Source: Chitinimonas sp. BJYL2 (GTDB lineage: Bacteria; Pseudomonadota; Gammaproteobacteria; Burkholderiales; Chitinimonadaceae). From it: a DNA stretch of 64,000 nt. The notes under the pieces are model-generated. The model ran no database searches and was not told the DNA's origin. It saw only the letters and a list, made by a program, of their open reading frames with translations. Every line of letters begins with the position of its first letter. Within the stretch, counting starts at the first letter, position 1. The stretch covers positions 806,001-870,000 of the forward strand of contig NZ_JANZKW010000001.1 in the NCBI RefSeq assembly GCF_027257935.1, written 5' to 3'. The translations under genes and the position numbers were made by a program. Shown here piece after piece: positions 8,491 to 17,812 of this stretch.

Positions 8491-9504
8491 ATGCGTACCC
8501 GACTGCTGGCCCCGCTTGTCAGTTTGCTCTGCCTACCCGCGCTGGCCGAAGGCGTGCAGATTTATGGCGCGGTGAATATGGGGCTGGTATGGCTGGATAA
8601 CGGCAGTACGCAGCAGATCAAGGTCGAGAACCTGTACGCCCTGTCGCGCTTGGGGTTCAAGGGCGAGCATGATCTGGGCGAGGGTTACCGCACCTTCTGG
8701 AAGGTGGAAACGCAGGTCAAACCCGATGATGGCAACGGCGCGGCTTTCAATCCTTCGGGCTGGGGTAATCGCGAGGCCTGGGTTGGTGTAAGCGGTCAAT
8801 TCGGCCGTCTGGGTCTGGGCCGCGGCTACCATCCCTATCAGGACATGGCCAATCTGTTCGACTGGCATGAGGGTGTAGCGCTGTTCGGCGGGTTTGCCAT
8901 CAATCTGCATGACCGCCTGCTGCCGGCCCGGCTCGACAACGGCATCCGTTACGACTGCCCCACTGCCTCGATGTGGCGCTGCGCCATACATCTGAGCCTA
9001 GGTGAAAATCGAGGGGCCGATGTGGCCGCTTCGGACGCCTGGTCGACTTATCTGCAGTGGCAGCAAGGCGGCTGGCGCAGTGCACTGGCGCTGGCCCGAC
9101 TCGACAATCTGCGCAGCCCCCAGGGATTACCGCAGGCCGGTCGGCAAAGCCGGGCCGCGCTGGTCTCGCTTGCTTATACCCGGGCGCCGTGGGAGATCGG
9201 CGTGCAACAACAGTACGGGCGAACCCGCGGTGGCGGCTTGATGTCGCAAGGGCGACTTACCCGGCAAGCTTACCTGCTGCATCGGGATGGCCTGCACCAG
9301 TGGAAGGCCTCCGTGATGCAGGGTGATGATCGCCGCCTGGACGGCCTACGCCAGCCGGATACGGGGTTTGTCCGCTATGCACTGGGGCGCAAACACGCCT
9401 TCAGCGCACGCACCGCGCTAATACTGGAACTGGGTGGTGAGCAGGCAGAAGGTGCTACCGCCGACCAGCGCTACCTGACCGCCGGCCTCTTGCATTACTT
9501 CTGA
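8491..9504 (+). CDS. Outer-membrane porin (beta-proteobacterial general-porin type)
   Basis: This 337-residue protein has a signal peptide (cleaved after PALA), followed by GVQIYGAVNMGLVW, the characteristic first strand of 16-strand trimeric porins. Further markers are SRLGFKGEHDLGEGYRTFWKVE and REAWVGVSGQFGRLGLGRGY, and the C-terminus ends in LLHYF with the terminal Phe. It is somewhat shorter than many porins of this family (about 350-380). It forms diffusion channels; selectivity cannot be read. I chose the ATG at 8491 because the signal peptide begins there. Confidence 0.88.
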   Translation: MRTRLLAPLVSLLCLPALAEGVQIYGAVNMGLVWLDNGSTQQIKVENLYALSRLGFKGEHDLGEGYRTFWKVETQVKPDDGNGAAFNPSGWGNREAWVGVSGQFGRLGLGRGYHPYQDMANLFDWHEGVALFGGFAINLHDRLLPARLDNGIRYDCPTASMWRCAIHLSLGENRGADVAASDAWSTYLQWQQGGWRSALALARLDNLRSPQGLPQAGRQSRAALVSLAYTRAPWEIGVQQQYGRTRGGGLMSQGRLTRQAYLLHRDGLHQWKASVMQGDDRRLDGLRQPDTGFVRYALGRKHAFSARTALILELGGEQAEGATADQRYLTAGLLHYF

Positions 9505-9528
9505 GCCGTGCGGCTTTGGTCTTGAGGA

Positions 9529-10326
9529 CTAGAGATTGGCGCGCACCCAGCGTGTCCATTGTTCGAACAGGCCGGGATTGAGTGCCGCCACGGCCGAGCG
9601 CTGCCACATATCGTCCGACCAGAAGTCCTCGTGGTAAAGGCTGGTCATGCGTCCACCGGCCTCTTCCAGAATCAGGCAGCCGGCAGCGTAGTCCCACAGC
9701 TTCTGGCCGCCGTGCACATACAGATCGAAGCGCCCGGCCGCCAGATAACACCAGTCCAGCGTCGATGCGCCAAAGTTGCGCTGGCTGCCAAACGGCGGCA
9801 GCGTCGCCAAACGCAGCGGTAGCTTGCCGCCCAGCCATTTGACCTCCACCCCGGCAATGGCCTCGGGCATGGTGGGCACATGCTGCTTGAGCGGCAAACG
9901 CTGGCCGTTAAGGTGGGCGCCTTGTCCACGTGCAGCCGTAAAGCACTCGTCCGATACCGGGTTGTAAACCAGCGCCAGACGCGGCCGGCCGGCTTCCATC
10001 AGCGCGATCGAGATCGCAAAGTAGGGCAGGCCGTGGAAGAAATTGGTGGTGCCATCAATCGGGTCGATCACCCAGATACGCGCGTTATTGGCCCACAGCG
10101 CCTCCTGCTCGTCGGGCTCCATCTCTTCGCCCAGCACCGGGCAATCGACGATGCGCGGCAAGCCTTCCACCAGTGCGCGCTGGGTTTCCACGTCGGCTTC
10201 GGTGAACAGCGTACCGTCGTGCTTGCGGCTGCCCTGTCCCAGACGCAGGAAGCGCGGCATGACCTCGGTGCGCGCCACATGGCGGGCGAGGGCGGCGAGC
10301 TGTTCGAGCAGGGCGGCGTCGTTCAT
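9529..10326 (-). CDS. Inositol monophosphatase-family phosphatase
   Basis: This 265-residue Mg-dependent phosphatase carries the family metal-site motifs: GEEM (66-69), DPIDGTTNF (88-96) and WDYAAG (211-216). Members dephosphorylate inositol phosphates, histidinol phosphate, PAP or sugar phosphates; the sequence does not settle which. The start at 10326 gives the usual N-terminus with the first helix; an upstream extension would be low-complexity Arg/Ala sequence. It is the last gene of a leftward series after regA, separated by about 120 bp. Confidence 0.88.
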   Translation of the reverse strand: MNDAALLEQLAALARHVARTEVMPRFLRLGQGSRKHDGTLFTEADVETQRALVEGLPRIVDCPVLGEEMEPDEQEALWANNARIWVIDPIDGTTNFFHGLPYFAISIALMEAGRPRLALVYNPVSDECFTAARGQGAHLNGQRLPLKQHVPTMPEAIAGVEVKWLGGKLPLRLATLPPFGSQRNFGASTLDWCYLAAGRFDLYVHGGQKLWDYAAGCLILEEAGGRMTSLYHEDFWSDDMWQRSAVAALNPGLFEQWTRWVRANL

Positions 10327-10447
10327 GGCAGACAGGCGCGGTGGGATTGGGGCCGCCCATTGTAGCGGGCGATGACGCGGTGCAGCACTCCGAATTCGGG
10401 CGATGGGCGCCGCTGCAACAGCGCGTGTCGCCCTACTGCCAAGCCGT

Positions 10448-10990
10448 TCAATCGCGTGCAGGCGGATTGGGGCTGGGCCGCTTGGCAAGCTTGCGCTGCA
10501 AGGTGCGCCTGTGCATGTTCAACGCGCGGGCGGTGGCGCTGATATTGCCCTCGTGCTCGGCCAGTACCTTCTGGATATGCTCCCACTCAAGCCGGTCCAC
10601 GCTCAGCGGTTGCGCCTGCAGATCGGCATCCGCATCCCCTGCGCTGCGTGCAAAGGCCGCAATGATCTCGTCCACGCCAGCCGGCTTGGCCAGATAGTGC
10701 ACGGCACCCAGCTTGATCGCCTCTATCGCAGTGGTGATGCTCGCATAGCCCGTGAGCATGACGATACGGCAATCCGGTGCCGCCTGGGCCAAGGTACGGA
10801 TCAGGCGCAGGCCGGAAGCCTCGCCCAGCTTCAGGTCCACCAGCGCGTAGGCCGGGGCTTGTACGCGGATATGCGCATCGGCCTCCTCCAGTGTAGCGGC
10901 CGTACGTACCTGCCAGCCGCGGCGGCTGAAAGCACGGCTCAATACGCTGCGCAGCGCGTCGTCGTCATCAATGAGCAGGATATCGCTCAT
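10448..10990 (-). CDS. regA: RegA/PrrA/ActR-type redox response regulator
   Basis: The 180-residue protein has a receiver domain (acidic pocket LLIDDDDALR, acceptor Asp52 in LVDLKLGEASG, Lys in YLAKPAG) and a C-terminal Fis-type helix-turn-helix (NISATARALNMHRRTLQRKL, about 149-168). This compact layout without an AAA domain is the RegA/PrrA family, which controls respiratory, photosynthetic and fixation genes in response to redox state. The start overlaps the regB stop by ATGA, so the two are translationally coupled. The helix-turn-helix matches the strongly conserved family form in spacing and in the LNMHRRTLQRKL core. Confidence 0.92.
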   Translation of the reverse strand: MSDILLIDDDDALRSVLSRAFSRRGWQVRTAATLEEADAHIRVQAPAYALVDLKLGEASGLRLIRTLAQAAPDCRIVMLTGYASITTAIEAIKLGAVHYLAKPAGVDEIIAAFARSAGDADADLQAQPLSVDRLEWEHIQKVLAEHEGNISATARALNMHRRTLQRKLAKRPSPNPPARD

Positions 10991-12201
10991 CGCGTGGGCA
11001 GCTCGATCTGCACACGGGTGCCGCCGCCATCACGACGCAGCCAGCTCAACTGGCCACCGGCACGCTCAATGGCCGAAACCGACAAAGCCACACCCACACC
11101 CAGCCCCTCCGCAGAAGGCTCGGCGGGCTCGCCCACGCTGCCATCAAAGCCGGGACCGGCGTCCTCCAGAATGAGGCGCAAGCGGCTGGCAGACCAATCC
11201 AGAGTCAGGCACTGCCACTCGGGGCTGGCATCGGCGGCATTGTCGAACAGATTCAGCAGTGCCTGCCGCAAGCCGAACGACAGGATCACGCGTGGCGGGG
11301 TATCCGTGCCAAGTACACGGTATTCCATGCGCGCATCGGGGCGTACCACGCGCCAATCATCCAGCACGGCCAGTATTGCAGCATCCGCATGCCGGGGTTC
11401 GGGGTGTTCGTTGTCGTCGCGCAGGCGTTGCAGCTCGGTACGGCAGGCCGCGAGTTGCTGGGCCAGCACGGTGAGATCCGCTTGCAAATCGGCATCGTCC
11501 GCGCGGCTGGCGCGCAGCTCATCGACCAGCACCGTCATGGTGGCCAGCGGCGTGCCCAGCCGATGCGCCGCACCCGCGGCCTGAATGGCCAGACCCATCA
11601 CCTGCTGCTGACGCATGCCGGCCTCACGCGCGGCCATCAGGGCGCGCTCGTTATCGCGCAATTGGCGACCGATACGCGCAACCAGGCTGGCGACGATGAT
11701 GGCGGCCGCCACAAAGGCGATCCACATGCCCAGCGTATGAAAGAAGAATGCCTGGCCGATCACCGCATCGGGAATCGGCAGGGGCTGATACCAGATCAGC
11801 AGCGTGGAATAGGTGAGCACCGTGAGCAGGGTCAGCAGCCACACAAAGCGGGCCGACAGGCTGGCAGCGGCGATGGTCAGCGGTAGCAGAAACCAGGCAG
11901 TGAACGGGTTGGTGGCACCGCCCAGAAAGAACAGCCACATGCCGTGGCCCACGATATCGACCGCCAGTTGGCGTGCAATCTCGCCCTCGGAGACCGCCGC
12001 GCCTTTGCGAGCCAGCCGCAGACGCACAAAGGTGAAGCCGTTGTAAGCCAGCAATAGCAAGCAGATGAAGGCCAGCGATACCAGCGGCAAGGCCCAGTCA
12101 AGCACCCAGCCAGCCAGCGCCATGGCCAGCGCATAGGCGGTGATGGTGAGGCCGCGCAGGAGGACGAGGCGATGCAGGGTGGTAGTCAGGGCGGTGGGCA
12201 T
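10987..12201 (-). CDS. regB: RegB/PrrB/ActS-type redox-sensing membrane histidine kinase
   Basis: The 404-residue kinase has about six N-terminal transmembrane segments (residues 12-175). Between two of them it carries the heptapeptide GGATNPF (94-100), which fits the GGXXNPF quinone-binding signature of RegB. The H-box IQAAGAAHRLGTPLATM places the phosphoacceptor at His213. Cys253 in AACRTEL sits where the redox-active cysteine of RegB dimerisation domains is found. A HATPase with GLGVGVALS closes the protein. The start at 12201 was chosen because the first membrane helix begins shortly after it. It overlaps regA by 4 nt. Confidence 0.93.
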   Translation of the reverse strand: MPTALTTTLHRLVLLRGLTITAYALAMALAGWVLDWALPLVSLAFICLLLLAYNGFTFVRLRLARKGAAVSEGEIARQLAVDIVGHGMWLFFLGGATNPFTAWFLLPLTIAAASLSARFVWLLTLLTVLTYSTLLIWYQPLPIPDAVIGQAFFFHTLGMWIAFVAAAIIVASLVARIGRQLRDNERALMAAREAGMRQQQVMGLAIQAAGAAHRLGTPLATMTVLVDELRASRADDADLQADLTVLAQQLAACRTELQRLRDDNEHPEPRHADAAILAVLDDWRVVRPDARMEYRVLGTDTPPRVILSFGLRQALLNLFDNAADASPEWQCLTLDWSASRLRLILEDAGPGFDGSVGEPAEPSAEGLGVGVALSVSAIERAGGQLSWLRRDGGGTRVQIELPTR

Positions 12202-12253
12202 GCCGCGATTGTAGCGGCGGCTTGCCGGCTTGCGGTGCGACGGCTTGTCGCAG

Positions 12254-12961
12254 TCACCAGGCGAAGTAACGCGGCCCTTCGCGCTTGAGCCAGTCGCGCT
12301 TGGCTTTCCAGTCGGGGCAGGCAGTCGCCACCAGTGCCCAGAAGCGGTCGGAATGGTTGAGTTCAACCAGATGGCACAGCTCGTGGATGACCACGTAATC
12401 AATCACCGGAATCGGTGCCTGCATCAGCCGCCAGTTAAGCCGCACCACGCCTTGCGAGGTGCAGCTGCCCCAGCGCGTACCGGCACCCGAGAGCTTGAAC
12501 GCGCTGACCTGCAGATTCAGCCGTGCGGCCCAAAATGCCAGCCGCTCGCCGAGAAAATCGCGGGCTTCGCGGCGCATCAGTTTTTCGAGCGCCTGCGGGA
12601 GTTGCGCGGGATCGCTGGTCGCGACATGCAGCGCATCGGCATCAATGCTCGCGCGGCGAGCACCGAGCTGTACCGTGCGCGGCTCGCCCAGCCAGTCGAC
12701 CTGCGTACCTTCGCTCAGGCCTTGGGCGACAGGGCGTTGCGCCATCTCGTCGAGTTTGCCCAGTATCCAGCCGGCTTTCTGATGCAGGATGCTGTCGAGT
12801 TCGGCCAAGGGGAAGCGTTGCGGCAGGGTGACGGCCAAGCCGTCGGCATCGATACGCAGGCCCACGCTACGCCGACTGGAGCGGCTGAGGCGTACGGACA
12901 GCTCCCGCCCGCCCAAGCGGCAATAACGAATGGACTCAGGCAGCGACCGGGCCATGGACAT
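12254..12961 (-). CDS. YgjP/SprT-like M48-type metallopeptidase (DUF45)
   Basis: The 235-residue cytosolic protein carries the zinc metallopeptidase motif HELCH (193-197) followed by a His at 203 (LNHSDRFW), the pattern of the YgjP/WLM-like family. The TRWGSC motif upstream (about 162-167) is also conserved. The physiological substrate of this family is not established. It overlaps the 3' end of the acyltransferase gene upstream by 26 nt, so the two are probably co-transcribed; an internal ATG at 12955 would reduce the overlap. Confidence 0.87.
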   Translation of the reverse strand: MSMARSLPESIRYCRLGGRELSVRLSRSSRRSVGLRIDADGLAVTLPQRFPLAELDSILHQKAGWILGKLDEMAQRPVAQGLSEGTQVDWLGEPRTVQLGARRASIDADALHVATSDPAQLPQALEKLMRREARDFLGERLAFWAARLNLQVSAFKLSGAGTRWGSCTSQGVVRLNWRLMQAPIPVIDYVVIHELCHLVELNHSDRFWALVATACPDWKAKRDWLKREGPRYFAW

Positions 12962-13703
12962 CGGCAGGTTGGCGATCGGCCGGCCAGCACGGACCCACGC
13001 CGCTGATCCGGGCCATTTCGGTTTCGATCCAGGCCTCGACCTCGCGCGTCACCTGATCAGGCGACTTGCCCACGGTGCTGATGGCCGGGCCCACCGACAG
13101 GGTGATTTCCCCGGCATGTTTCAGAAAGCTATTGCGTGGCCAGAACTCGCCCGAGTTGACCGCCACCGGCACCACCGGCACCCCGGCGCCACAGGCGACG
13201 CGGGCACCCCCCGACTTGTACTTGCCACGCTTGCCCGCGGCAACGCGCGTACCCTCGGGAAAGATCACGATCCAGGCACCCGCAGCGAGACGCTCGCGGC
13301 CCTGCTCGATCAGCTGGCGGGTGGCTTCCATGCGGTTGCTGCGGTTCAGGGCGATGGGCTTGAGGCTCCAGAGCCCCCAGCCGAAGAACGGAATCCACAG
13401 CAGTTCGCGCTTCACCACCCAGGCCGTCAGTGGCAGCAGCTGCTGCAGGGCCATGGTTTCCCAGGCGGACTGGTGCTTGCTCATCACCACGGCGGCCTGC
13501 TTAGGCAGGTTTTCGCGGCCGATCACGCGGCTGCGCACGCCGCAGGTAAGCCGTAGCCAGCTCACGGCAAACCAGCACCAGTAGCTGATGACGGCATAGC
13601 GGATCGTATACGGCAGGGGAATGGCGATGATGCAGGCAAAGGCACAGAGCACCGTGTTCAGTGCCCAACCCGTCATATACAGCAGTGAACGCAATGCAAG
13701 CAT
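12936..13703 (-). CDS. plsC: 1-acyl-sn-glycerol-3-phosphate acyltransferase (PlsC-like)
   Basis: The 255-residue membrane enzyme acylates lysophosphatidic acid to phosphatidic acid. Two hydrophobic segments lie at the N-terminus (about 8-50). Motif I is present as HQSAWE (77-82), with Glu in place of the usual Asp of HX4D. Motif III is FPEGTR (148-153), and the VPVVPVAVNSG motif IV follows. The Glu variant occurs in beta-proteobacterial homologues, so the protein is probably active. It sits between gmhB and a metallopeptidase gene, suggesting an envelope-building operon. Confidence 0.9.
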   Translation of the reverse strand: MLALRSLLYMTGWALNTVLCAFACIIAIPLPYTIRYAVISYWCWFAVSWLRLTCGVRSRVIGRENLPKQAAVVMSKHQSAWETMALQQLLPLTAWVVKRELLWIPFFGWGLWSLKPIALNRSNRMEATRQLIEQGRERLAAGAWIVIFPEGTRVAAGKRGKYKSGGARVACGAGVPVVPVAVNSGEFWPRNSFLKHAGEITLSVGPAISTVGKSPDQVTREVEAWIETEMARISGVGPCWPADRQPADVHGPVAA

Positions 13704-13722
13704 GGGGTTTCCATCCGCCGGC

Positions 13723-14277
13723 TCAGAGCCGATCAGCCTCGTCCTTGCTGATCAGATACAACGCGGCATCCATCAGGTCGTAACAGACATGGGTCAATTC
13801 CGGCAAACCGCCGGCCGCGAGTGTTTTCTCACCTTTGCCGGTGCGCACCAGAATCGGCTGGGCGCCCACGACAGCAGCCGCTTCCAGATCACGCAGGCTG
13901 TCACCAATCACCGGGGTGTTGTCGAGGCGCACATCGAATCGCTGGGCAATATCGCGGTACATGCCGGGTTTGGGTTTGCGGCAATCGCATTGCATATCGG
14001 CCGTGTGCGGGCAGAAAAAGATGCCGTCTACCCGGCCACCCACGCTGGCAAGCAGGCGATGCAGTTTGTCGTGCATGGCGTTTAGCTCGCTCATGCCGAA
14101 GAAGCCACGGCCGATGCCGCTCTGGTTCGAAGCGATCACGACGCGCCAGCCCGCGTGATTGAGCAGGGCAATGGCCTCAAGACTACCCTCGATGGGCAAC
14201 CACTCGGCCGCCGACTTCACGAAGTCGTCGCGGTCATGGTTGATGACGCCGTCGCGGTCGAGGATGACGAGTTTCAT
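13723..14277 (-). CDS. gmhB: D-glycero-beta-D-manno-heptose 1,7-bisphosphate 7-phosphatase
   Basis: This HAD-family phosphatase of 184 residues removes the 7-phosphate from heptose bisphosphate during ADP-heptose synthesis for the LPS inner core. Motif I is ILDRDGVIN (Asp7, Asp9), motif II IASNQSGIGRG, and the zinc loop CPHTADMQCDCRKP matches the GmhB Cys/His cluster. Motif IV is VIGDSLRDLEAA. It follows glyS by 9 bp and precedes plsC by 19 bp on the same strand. Confidence 0.95.
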   Translation of the reverse strand: MKLVILDRDGVINHDRDDFVKSAAEWLPIEGSLEAIALLNHAGWRVVIASNQSGIGRGFFGMSELNAMHDKLHRLLASVGGRVDGIFFCPHTADMQCDCRKPKPGMYRDIAQRFDVRLDNTPVIGDSLRDLEAAAVVGAQPILVRTGKGEKTLAAGGLPELTHVCYDLMDAALYLISKDEADRL

Positions 14278-14286
14278 GGCAAGTGC

Positions 14287-16377
14287 TTAGTCGGCCAGCA
14301 AGGAGATATCCGCAACGCGGTTCATCAACGCGCCCAGCGCTGCCAGCAGCGCCAGCCGGTTATTGCGCACGGCCAAGTCATCGGCCATCACCATCACGCT
14401 ATCGAAGAAGGCATCGACCGGGGTCTTGAGGCTGGCCAGCTGCTTGAGCGCGCCGGTGTAGTCGTGCGCCGCAAACGCGGCTTCGAACGGACCGGCCACG
14501 CTTTGCAGTGCGCCGTGCAGATCGCGCTCGGCGGCCTCAATGAGCTTGCCGGCATCAATCGCGGGCAACGCCGTGCCCTCAGGCACGTTCTTCTTGAGGA
14601 TGTTGCGGATGCGCTTGTTGGCGGCAGCCAGCGCCGTTGCTTCAGGCAGTTGCTTGAACTCGGCCACGGCCGCAAGGCGTGCGCCCAGTTCGTTGAAGGT
14701 GCTTGGTGCATCGGCCAGCACGGCTTCGATATCGGCAGCGGGGTAATCAGCGGCCAACAGGTTGCGCAGGCGGTCGAGCATGAAACCGAACACGCCTTCC
14801 ACCGTGCCTTCGGCCACCACGCCCGCCGGGAAGGATTCGGCCGTGCGGGCCAGCAGCACGCGCAGGTCCAGCGGCAGCTTGGCTTCCACCAGCATGCGTA
14901 GTACGCCCAAGGCGGCACGGCGCAGCGCGTAGGGGTCTTTGTCGCCAGTCGGAATCAGGCCGATACCCCAGATGCCGACCAGGGTTTCGAGTTTATCCGC
15001 CAGGGAGACGGCTTGCGCGACGGCACCTTGCGGCAGCGTATCGCCCGCAAAGCGCGGGTGGTAGTGACCTTCAATCGCAGCGGCCACGGCTTCGTGCTCG
15101 CCATCGAGACGGGCGTAGTAAGTGCCCATGATGCCTTGCAGCTCGGGGAATTCGCCAACCATATCGCTGACGAGATCCGCCTTGGCCAGATGGGCCGCGC
15201 GCGCCGCCAGCGAGGTGTCTTCGCCCAGCAGTTCGGCGACCTGTGCCGCAATCGACTCAAGCCGGGTGATGCGCTCAAGCTGGCTGCCGATCTTGTTGTG
15301 GTAGACCACGTTCGCCATGCGGCCCAGACGGCTGTCGAGCCGGTGCTTCTGGTCCTGCTCGTAGAAGAACTTGGCGTCGCCAAGACGAGCGCGAAGCACG
15401 CGGGCATTGCCGTGGACGATGAAACGCGGATCGGCCGTTTCCAGGTTGGAGACGATCAGGTAGCGGTTCATCAGCTTGCCCGCAGCATCCAGCAGCGGAA
15501 AATATTTCTGGTTCTGCTGCATGGTCAGGATCAGGCACTCCTGCGGCACCTTGAGGAATTCGGCTTCGAATTCCCCCTCCAGCACCACTGGCCATTCGAC
15601 CAAACCTGTCACTTCGTCGATCAGTGCATCACCACCAGCGTAAGTCGCGCCGTGGCGGGCGGCCATGGCATCGAGCTTGGCTTTGATGGCCGCGCGGCGT
15701 GCATCGAAGCTGGCAATCACCTTGCCTTGCGTGGCCAGTGTATCGGCATAGGCATCGGCACTGGCGACCTCCACCGTACCTTGCGAGAGGAAGCGGTGGC
15801 CGCCGCTAACGCGACCGGCTTGCAGATTGAGCACCGAAGCCGGCACCACTTGGGCGCCATGCAGCACGATCAGGCCATGCACAGGGCGCACGAACTGGAC
15901 TTCATTGGCGCCCCAGCGCATCAGCTTGGGGGCGGGCAGCTTGCGGACAGTCTCGGCGAGTATCGCGTCGATCACACCGGCCAAGGCATCACCCTGCACA
16001 CGCTGGCGCAGGTAGAGCGCATCGGCCTTGCCGTCGGGCTTGCGTTCGAGCGAGGGAATCACCGAGGCGTCCAGCCCCTTCTTTTCCAGGCTCTTGAGCA
16101 GCGGCATGGCCGGCTTGCCCTCGGCATCGAAGGCCACCGCCACGCTGATGATCTTTTCCTCGACTTCGCGCTCGGGCGCTTGCGCCAGCACGCGCTGCAC
16201 GGCCACACCCAGACGGCGCGGCGAGGCAAACACCTCGAAGGCCGGCTCGGCATCAGCCAGCAGGTGGCGCGCCTTGAGCTCGCCAACAATGGTGTCGGCA
16301 AAGGCGCGGGCCAGCTTGGGCAGCGCCTTGGGTGGCAGTTCTTCGGTAAACAGTTCGATCAGCAGGGTTTGGGTCAT
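14287..16377 (-). CDS. glyS: Glycyl-tRNA synthetase, beta subunit
   Basis: The 696-residue beta chain of the bacterial alpha2beta2 glycyl-tRNA synthetase matches the family length (about 690). It starts with TLLIELFTEELPPKAL and contains LMRWGANEVQFVRPVHGL and the HD-like and anticodon-binding C-terminal regions. With GlyQ it charges tRNA-Gly with glycine. Unusually, a lipoprotein gene lies between glyQ and glyS on the same strand. A GC-rich dyad is found just upstream. Confidence 0.97.
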   Translation of the reverse strand: MTQTLLIELFTEELPPKALPKLARAFADTIVGELKARHLLADAEPAFEVFASPRRLGVAVQRVLAQAPEREVEEKIISVAVAFDAEGKPAMPLLKSLEKKGLDASVIPSLERKPDGKADALYLRQRVQGDALAGVIDAILAETVRKLPAPKLMRWGANEVQFVRPVHGLIVLHGAQVVPASVLNLQAGRVSGGHRFLSQGTVEVASADAYADTLATQGKVIASFDARRAAIKAKLDAMAARHGATYAGGDALIDEVTGLVEWPVVLEGEFEAEFLKVPQECLILTMQQNQKYFPLLDAAGKLMNRYLIVSNLETADPRFIVHGNARVLRARLGDAKFFYEQDQKHRLDSRLGRMANVVYHNKIGSQLERITRLESIAAQVAELLGEDTSLAARAAHLAKADLVSDMVGEFPELQGIMGTYYARLDGEHEAVAAAIEGHYHPRFAGDTLPQGAVAQAVSLADKLETLVGIWGIGLIPTGDKDPYALRRAALGVLRMLVEAKLPLDLRVLLARTAESFPAGVVAEGTVEGVFGFMLDRLRNLLAADYPAADIEAVLADAPSTFNELGARLAAVAEFKQLPEATALAAANKRIRNILKKNVPEGTALPAIDAGKLIEAAERDLHGALQSVAGPFEAAFAAHDYTGALKQLASLKTPVDAFFDSVMVMADDLAVRNNRLALLAALGALMNRVADISLLAD

Positions 16378-16395
16378 GACGCTTACACGGTGCTA

Positions 16396-16416
16396 GGCGC
16401 GGCGGGTTGCCGCGCC
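16396..16416. other. GC-rich stem-loop between lipoprotein gene and glyS
   Basis: GGCGCGGC (16396-16403) and GCCGCGCC (16409-16416) form a perfect 8-bp stem with a 5-nt loop. No U-run follows on either strand, so it is not a clear terminator; it may stabilise or separate the transcripts of the lipoprotein gene and glyS. Confidence 0.4.
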
Positions 16417-16423
16417 GGGGTTA

Positions 16424-16918
16424 TCACTTCTTGCCGGCTTCTTTTTCACGGTTGATCTTGCAGACCTGCGTAAAGAAATCCTGCATATAGGTTTGCTGGG
16501 TAACGGGGTCAAATACCCACTGGAACCCCGGCACATCCTTGCGGCTGACTTCGTCGTCGTCCTTGTCGTGCAGCTCGATGGCAATGCTGGCCATTTCACT
16601 CTTGGCGCAATCGAGCGCAAAGCGGCTGTATTCGCGACGGAAAGTATCGCCGTCCTTGGATTCCTGATCCTTGTCGAAGCTGCGGCGCACCCAGACGTAG
16701 ACGTACTCGTCGGAGCCGAAGGAATCATCGTGGCCGATCGATTCCCACGAAACCTCGATCTTCATGCCCGGCTGTTCGCCATACAGGCGCCAGTCGGCTG
16801 TCTTCTCGTCGGGTACCGGCTCGGGCGGTGCCGCATCGTCGGTGTTCATGTAACTGCCGCCCATCTTGCCGCAGGCGGCTAGCATCAGCATCGTGATCAA
16901 CAGGGCGGCACGCTTCAT
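16424..16918 (-). CDS. Putative lipoprotein, surface-adhesin-E-like fold
   Basis: The 164-residue protein begins with a lipoprotein signal (MLMLAAC, lipid-acceptor Cys16). The mature part is acidic and contains W..I, V.VWVRRSFDKDQ, a Y.RFALDC segment and a closing W...F..VC, a pattern reminiscent of the surface-adhesin protein E family seen in Neisseria relatives. That assignment is from the arrangement of Trp and Cys residues only. It lies between glyQ (3 nt upstream) and glyS, on the same strand. Confidence 0.75.
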   Translation of the reverse strand: MKRAALLITMLMLAACGKMGGSYMNTDDAAPPEPVPDEKTADWRLYGEQPGMKIEVSWESIGHDDSFGSDEYVYVWVRRSFDKDQESKDGDTFRREYSRFALDCAKSEMASIAIELHDKDDDEVSRKDVPGFQWVFDPVTQQTYMQDFFTQVCKINREKEAGKK

Positions 16919-16921
16919 GGA

Positions 16922-17812
16922 TCAGTCCTTTTTCAGCATCGGGAAACCGAGCGCCTCGCGTGCGGTGTAATAGGCTTGCGCCACGCCGCGCGACAGGTTG
17001 CGGATACGACCAATGTAGGCTGCGCGCTCGGTCACCGAAATCGCGCCGCGCGCATCGAGCAGGTTGAAGGTGTGGCCAGCCTTGAGAATCATCTCGTAAC
17101 CAGGCAACGCCAACCCGGCTTCCAGCAGGCGCTTGGCCTCGGATTCGTAGTCACCGAACTGCTTGAAAAGCAGCTCCACGTTCGATTCCTCAAACGCGTA
17201 TTTGGATTGCTCGAATTCGTTCTGGAAGAACACCTGGCCGTAAGTGACCGGCGTGCCGTCGGGCAGGTGCGTCCACACCAGCTCGTAGACGTTTTCGATG
17301 TCTTGCAGATACATGGCCAGGCGTTCGAGACCATAGGTGATCTCGCCCAGCACCGGCTTGCAATCGAGGCCGCCCACTTGCTGGAAGTAGGTGAACTGCG
17401 TCACTTCCATGCCATTGAGCCAGACTTCCCAACCCAGACCCCAGGCACCCAGCGTGGGGTTTTCCCAGTCGTCTTCCACGAAACGGATGTCGTTGATCGT
17501 CGGGTCCAGGCCCAGCGCCTTCAGCGAGCCGAGATACAGGTCCTGGATATTGGGTGGACTGGGCTTGAGCACCACCTGGAACTGGTGATGCTGGAACAGG
17601 CGGTTGGGATTCTCGCCATAGCGGCCATCCTTGGGACGGCGGCTGGGCTGCACATAAGCGGCATTCCACGGCTCGGGGCCAATGGCGCGCAAGAACGTGG
17701 CCGTATGGCTGGTACCGGCACCGACTTCGGTGTCGTACGGTTGCAGAAGCACGCAACCGTGCTGGTTCCAGTAGTTCTGCAACGTGAGGATGATTTGCTG
17801 GAAAGTCAGCAT
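16922..17812 (-). CDS. glyQ: Glycyl-tRNA synthetase, alpha subunit
   Basis: The alpha chain (296 residues from the chosen start) carries the class II catalytic core: [59 protein letters not shown] and [16 protein letters not shown] chose the ATG at 17812 ([12 protein letters not shown]), the common beta-proteobacterial N-terminus. An ATG at 17842 would add ten residues, and neither has a clear ribosome-binding site. It is divergent from recC with 125 bp between the starts. Confidence 0.96.
   Translation of the reverse strand: MLTFQQIILTLQNYWNQHGCVLLQPYDTEVGAGTSHTATFLRAIGPEPWNAAYVQPSRRPKDGRYGENPNRLFQHHQFQVVLKPSPPNIQDLYLGSLKALGLDPTINDIRFVEDDWENPTLGAWGLGWEVWLNGMEVTQFTYFQQVGGLDCKPVLGEITYGLERLAMYLQDIENVYELVWTHLPDGTPVTYGQVFFQNEFEQSKYAFEESNVELLFKQFGDYESEAKRLLEAGLALPGYEMILKAGHTFNLLDARGAISVTERAAYIGRIRNLSRGVAQAYYTAREALGFPMLKKD

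Noticed and set aside
13450-13480. PlsC motif HX4E in place of HX4D, considered as an inactivating change
   Set aside because: Glu at this position is found in beta-proteobacterial homologues and the other motifs are intact.
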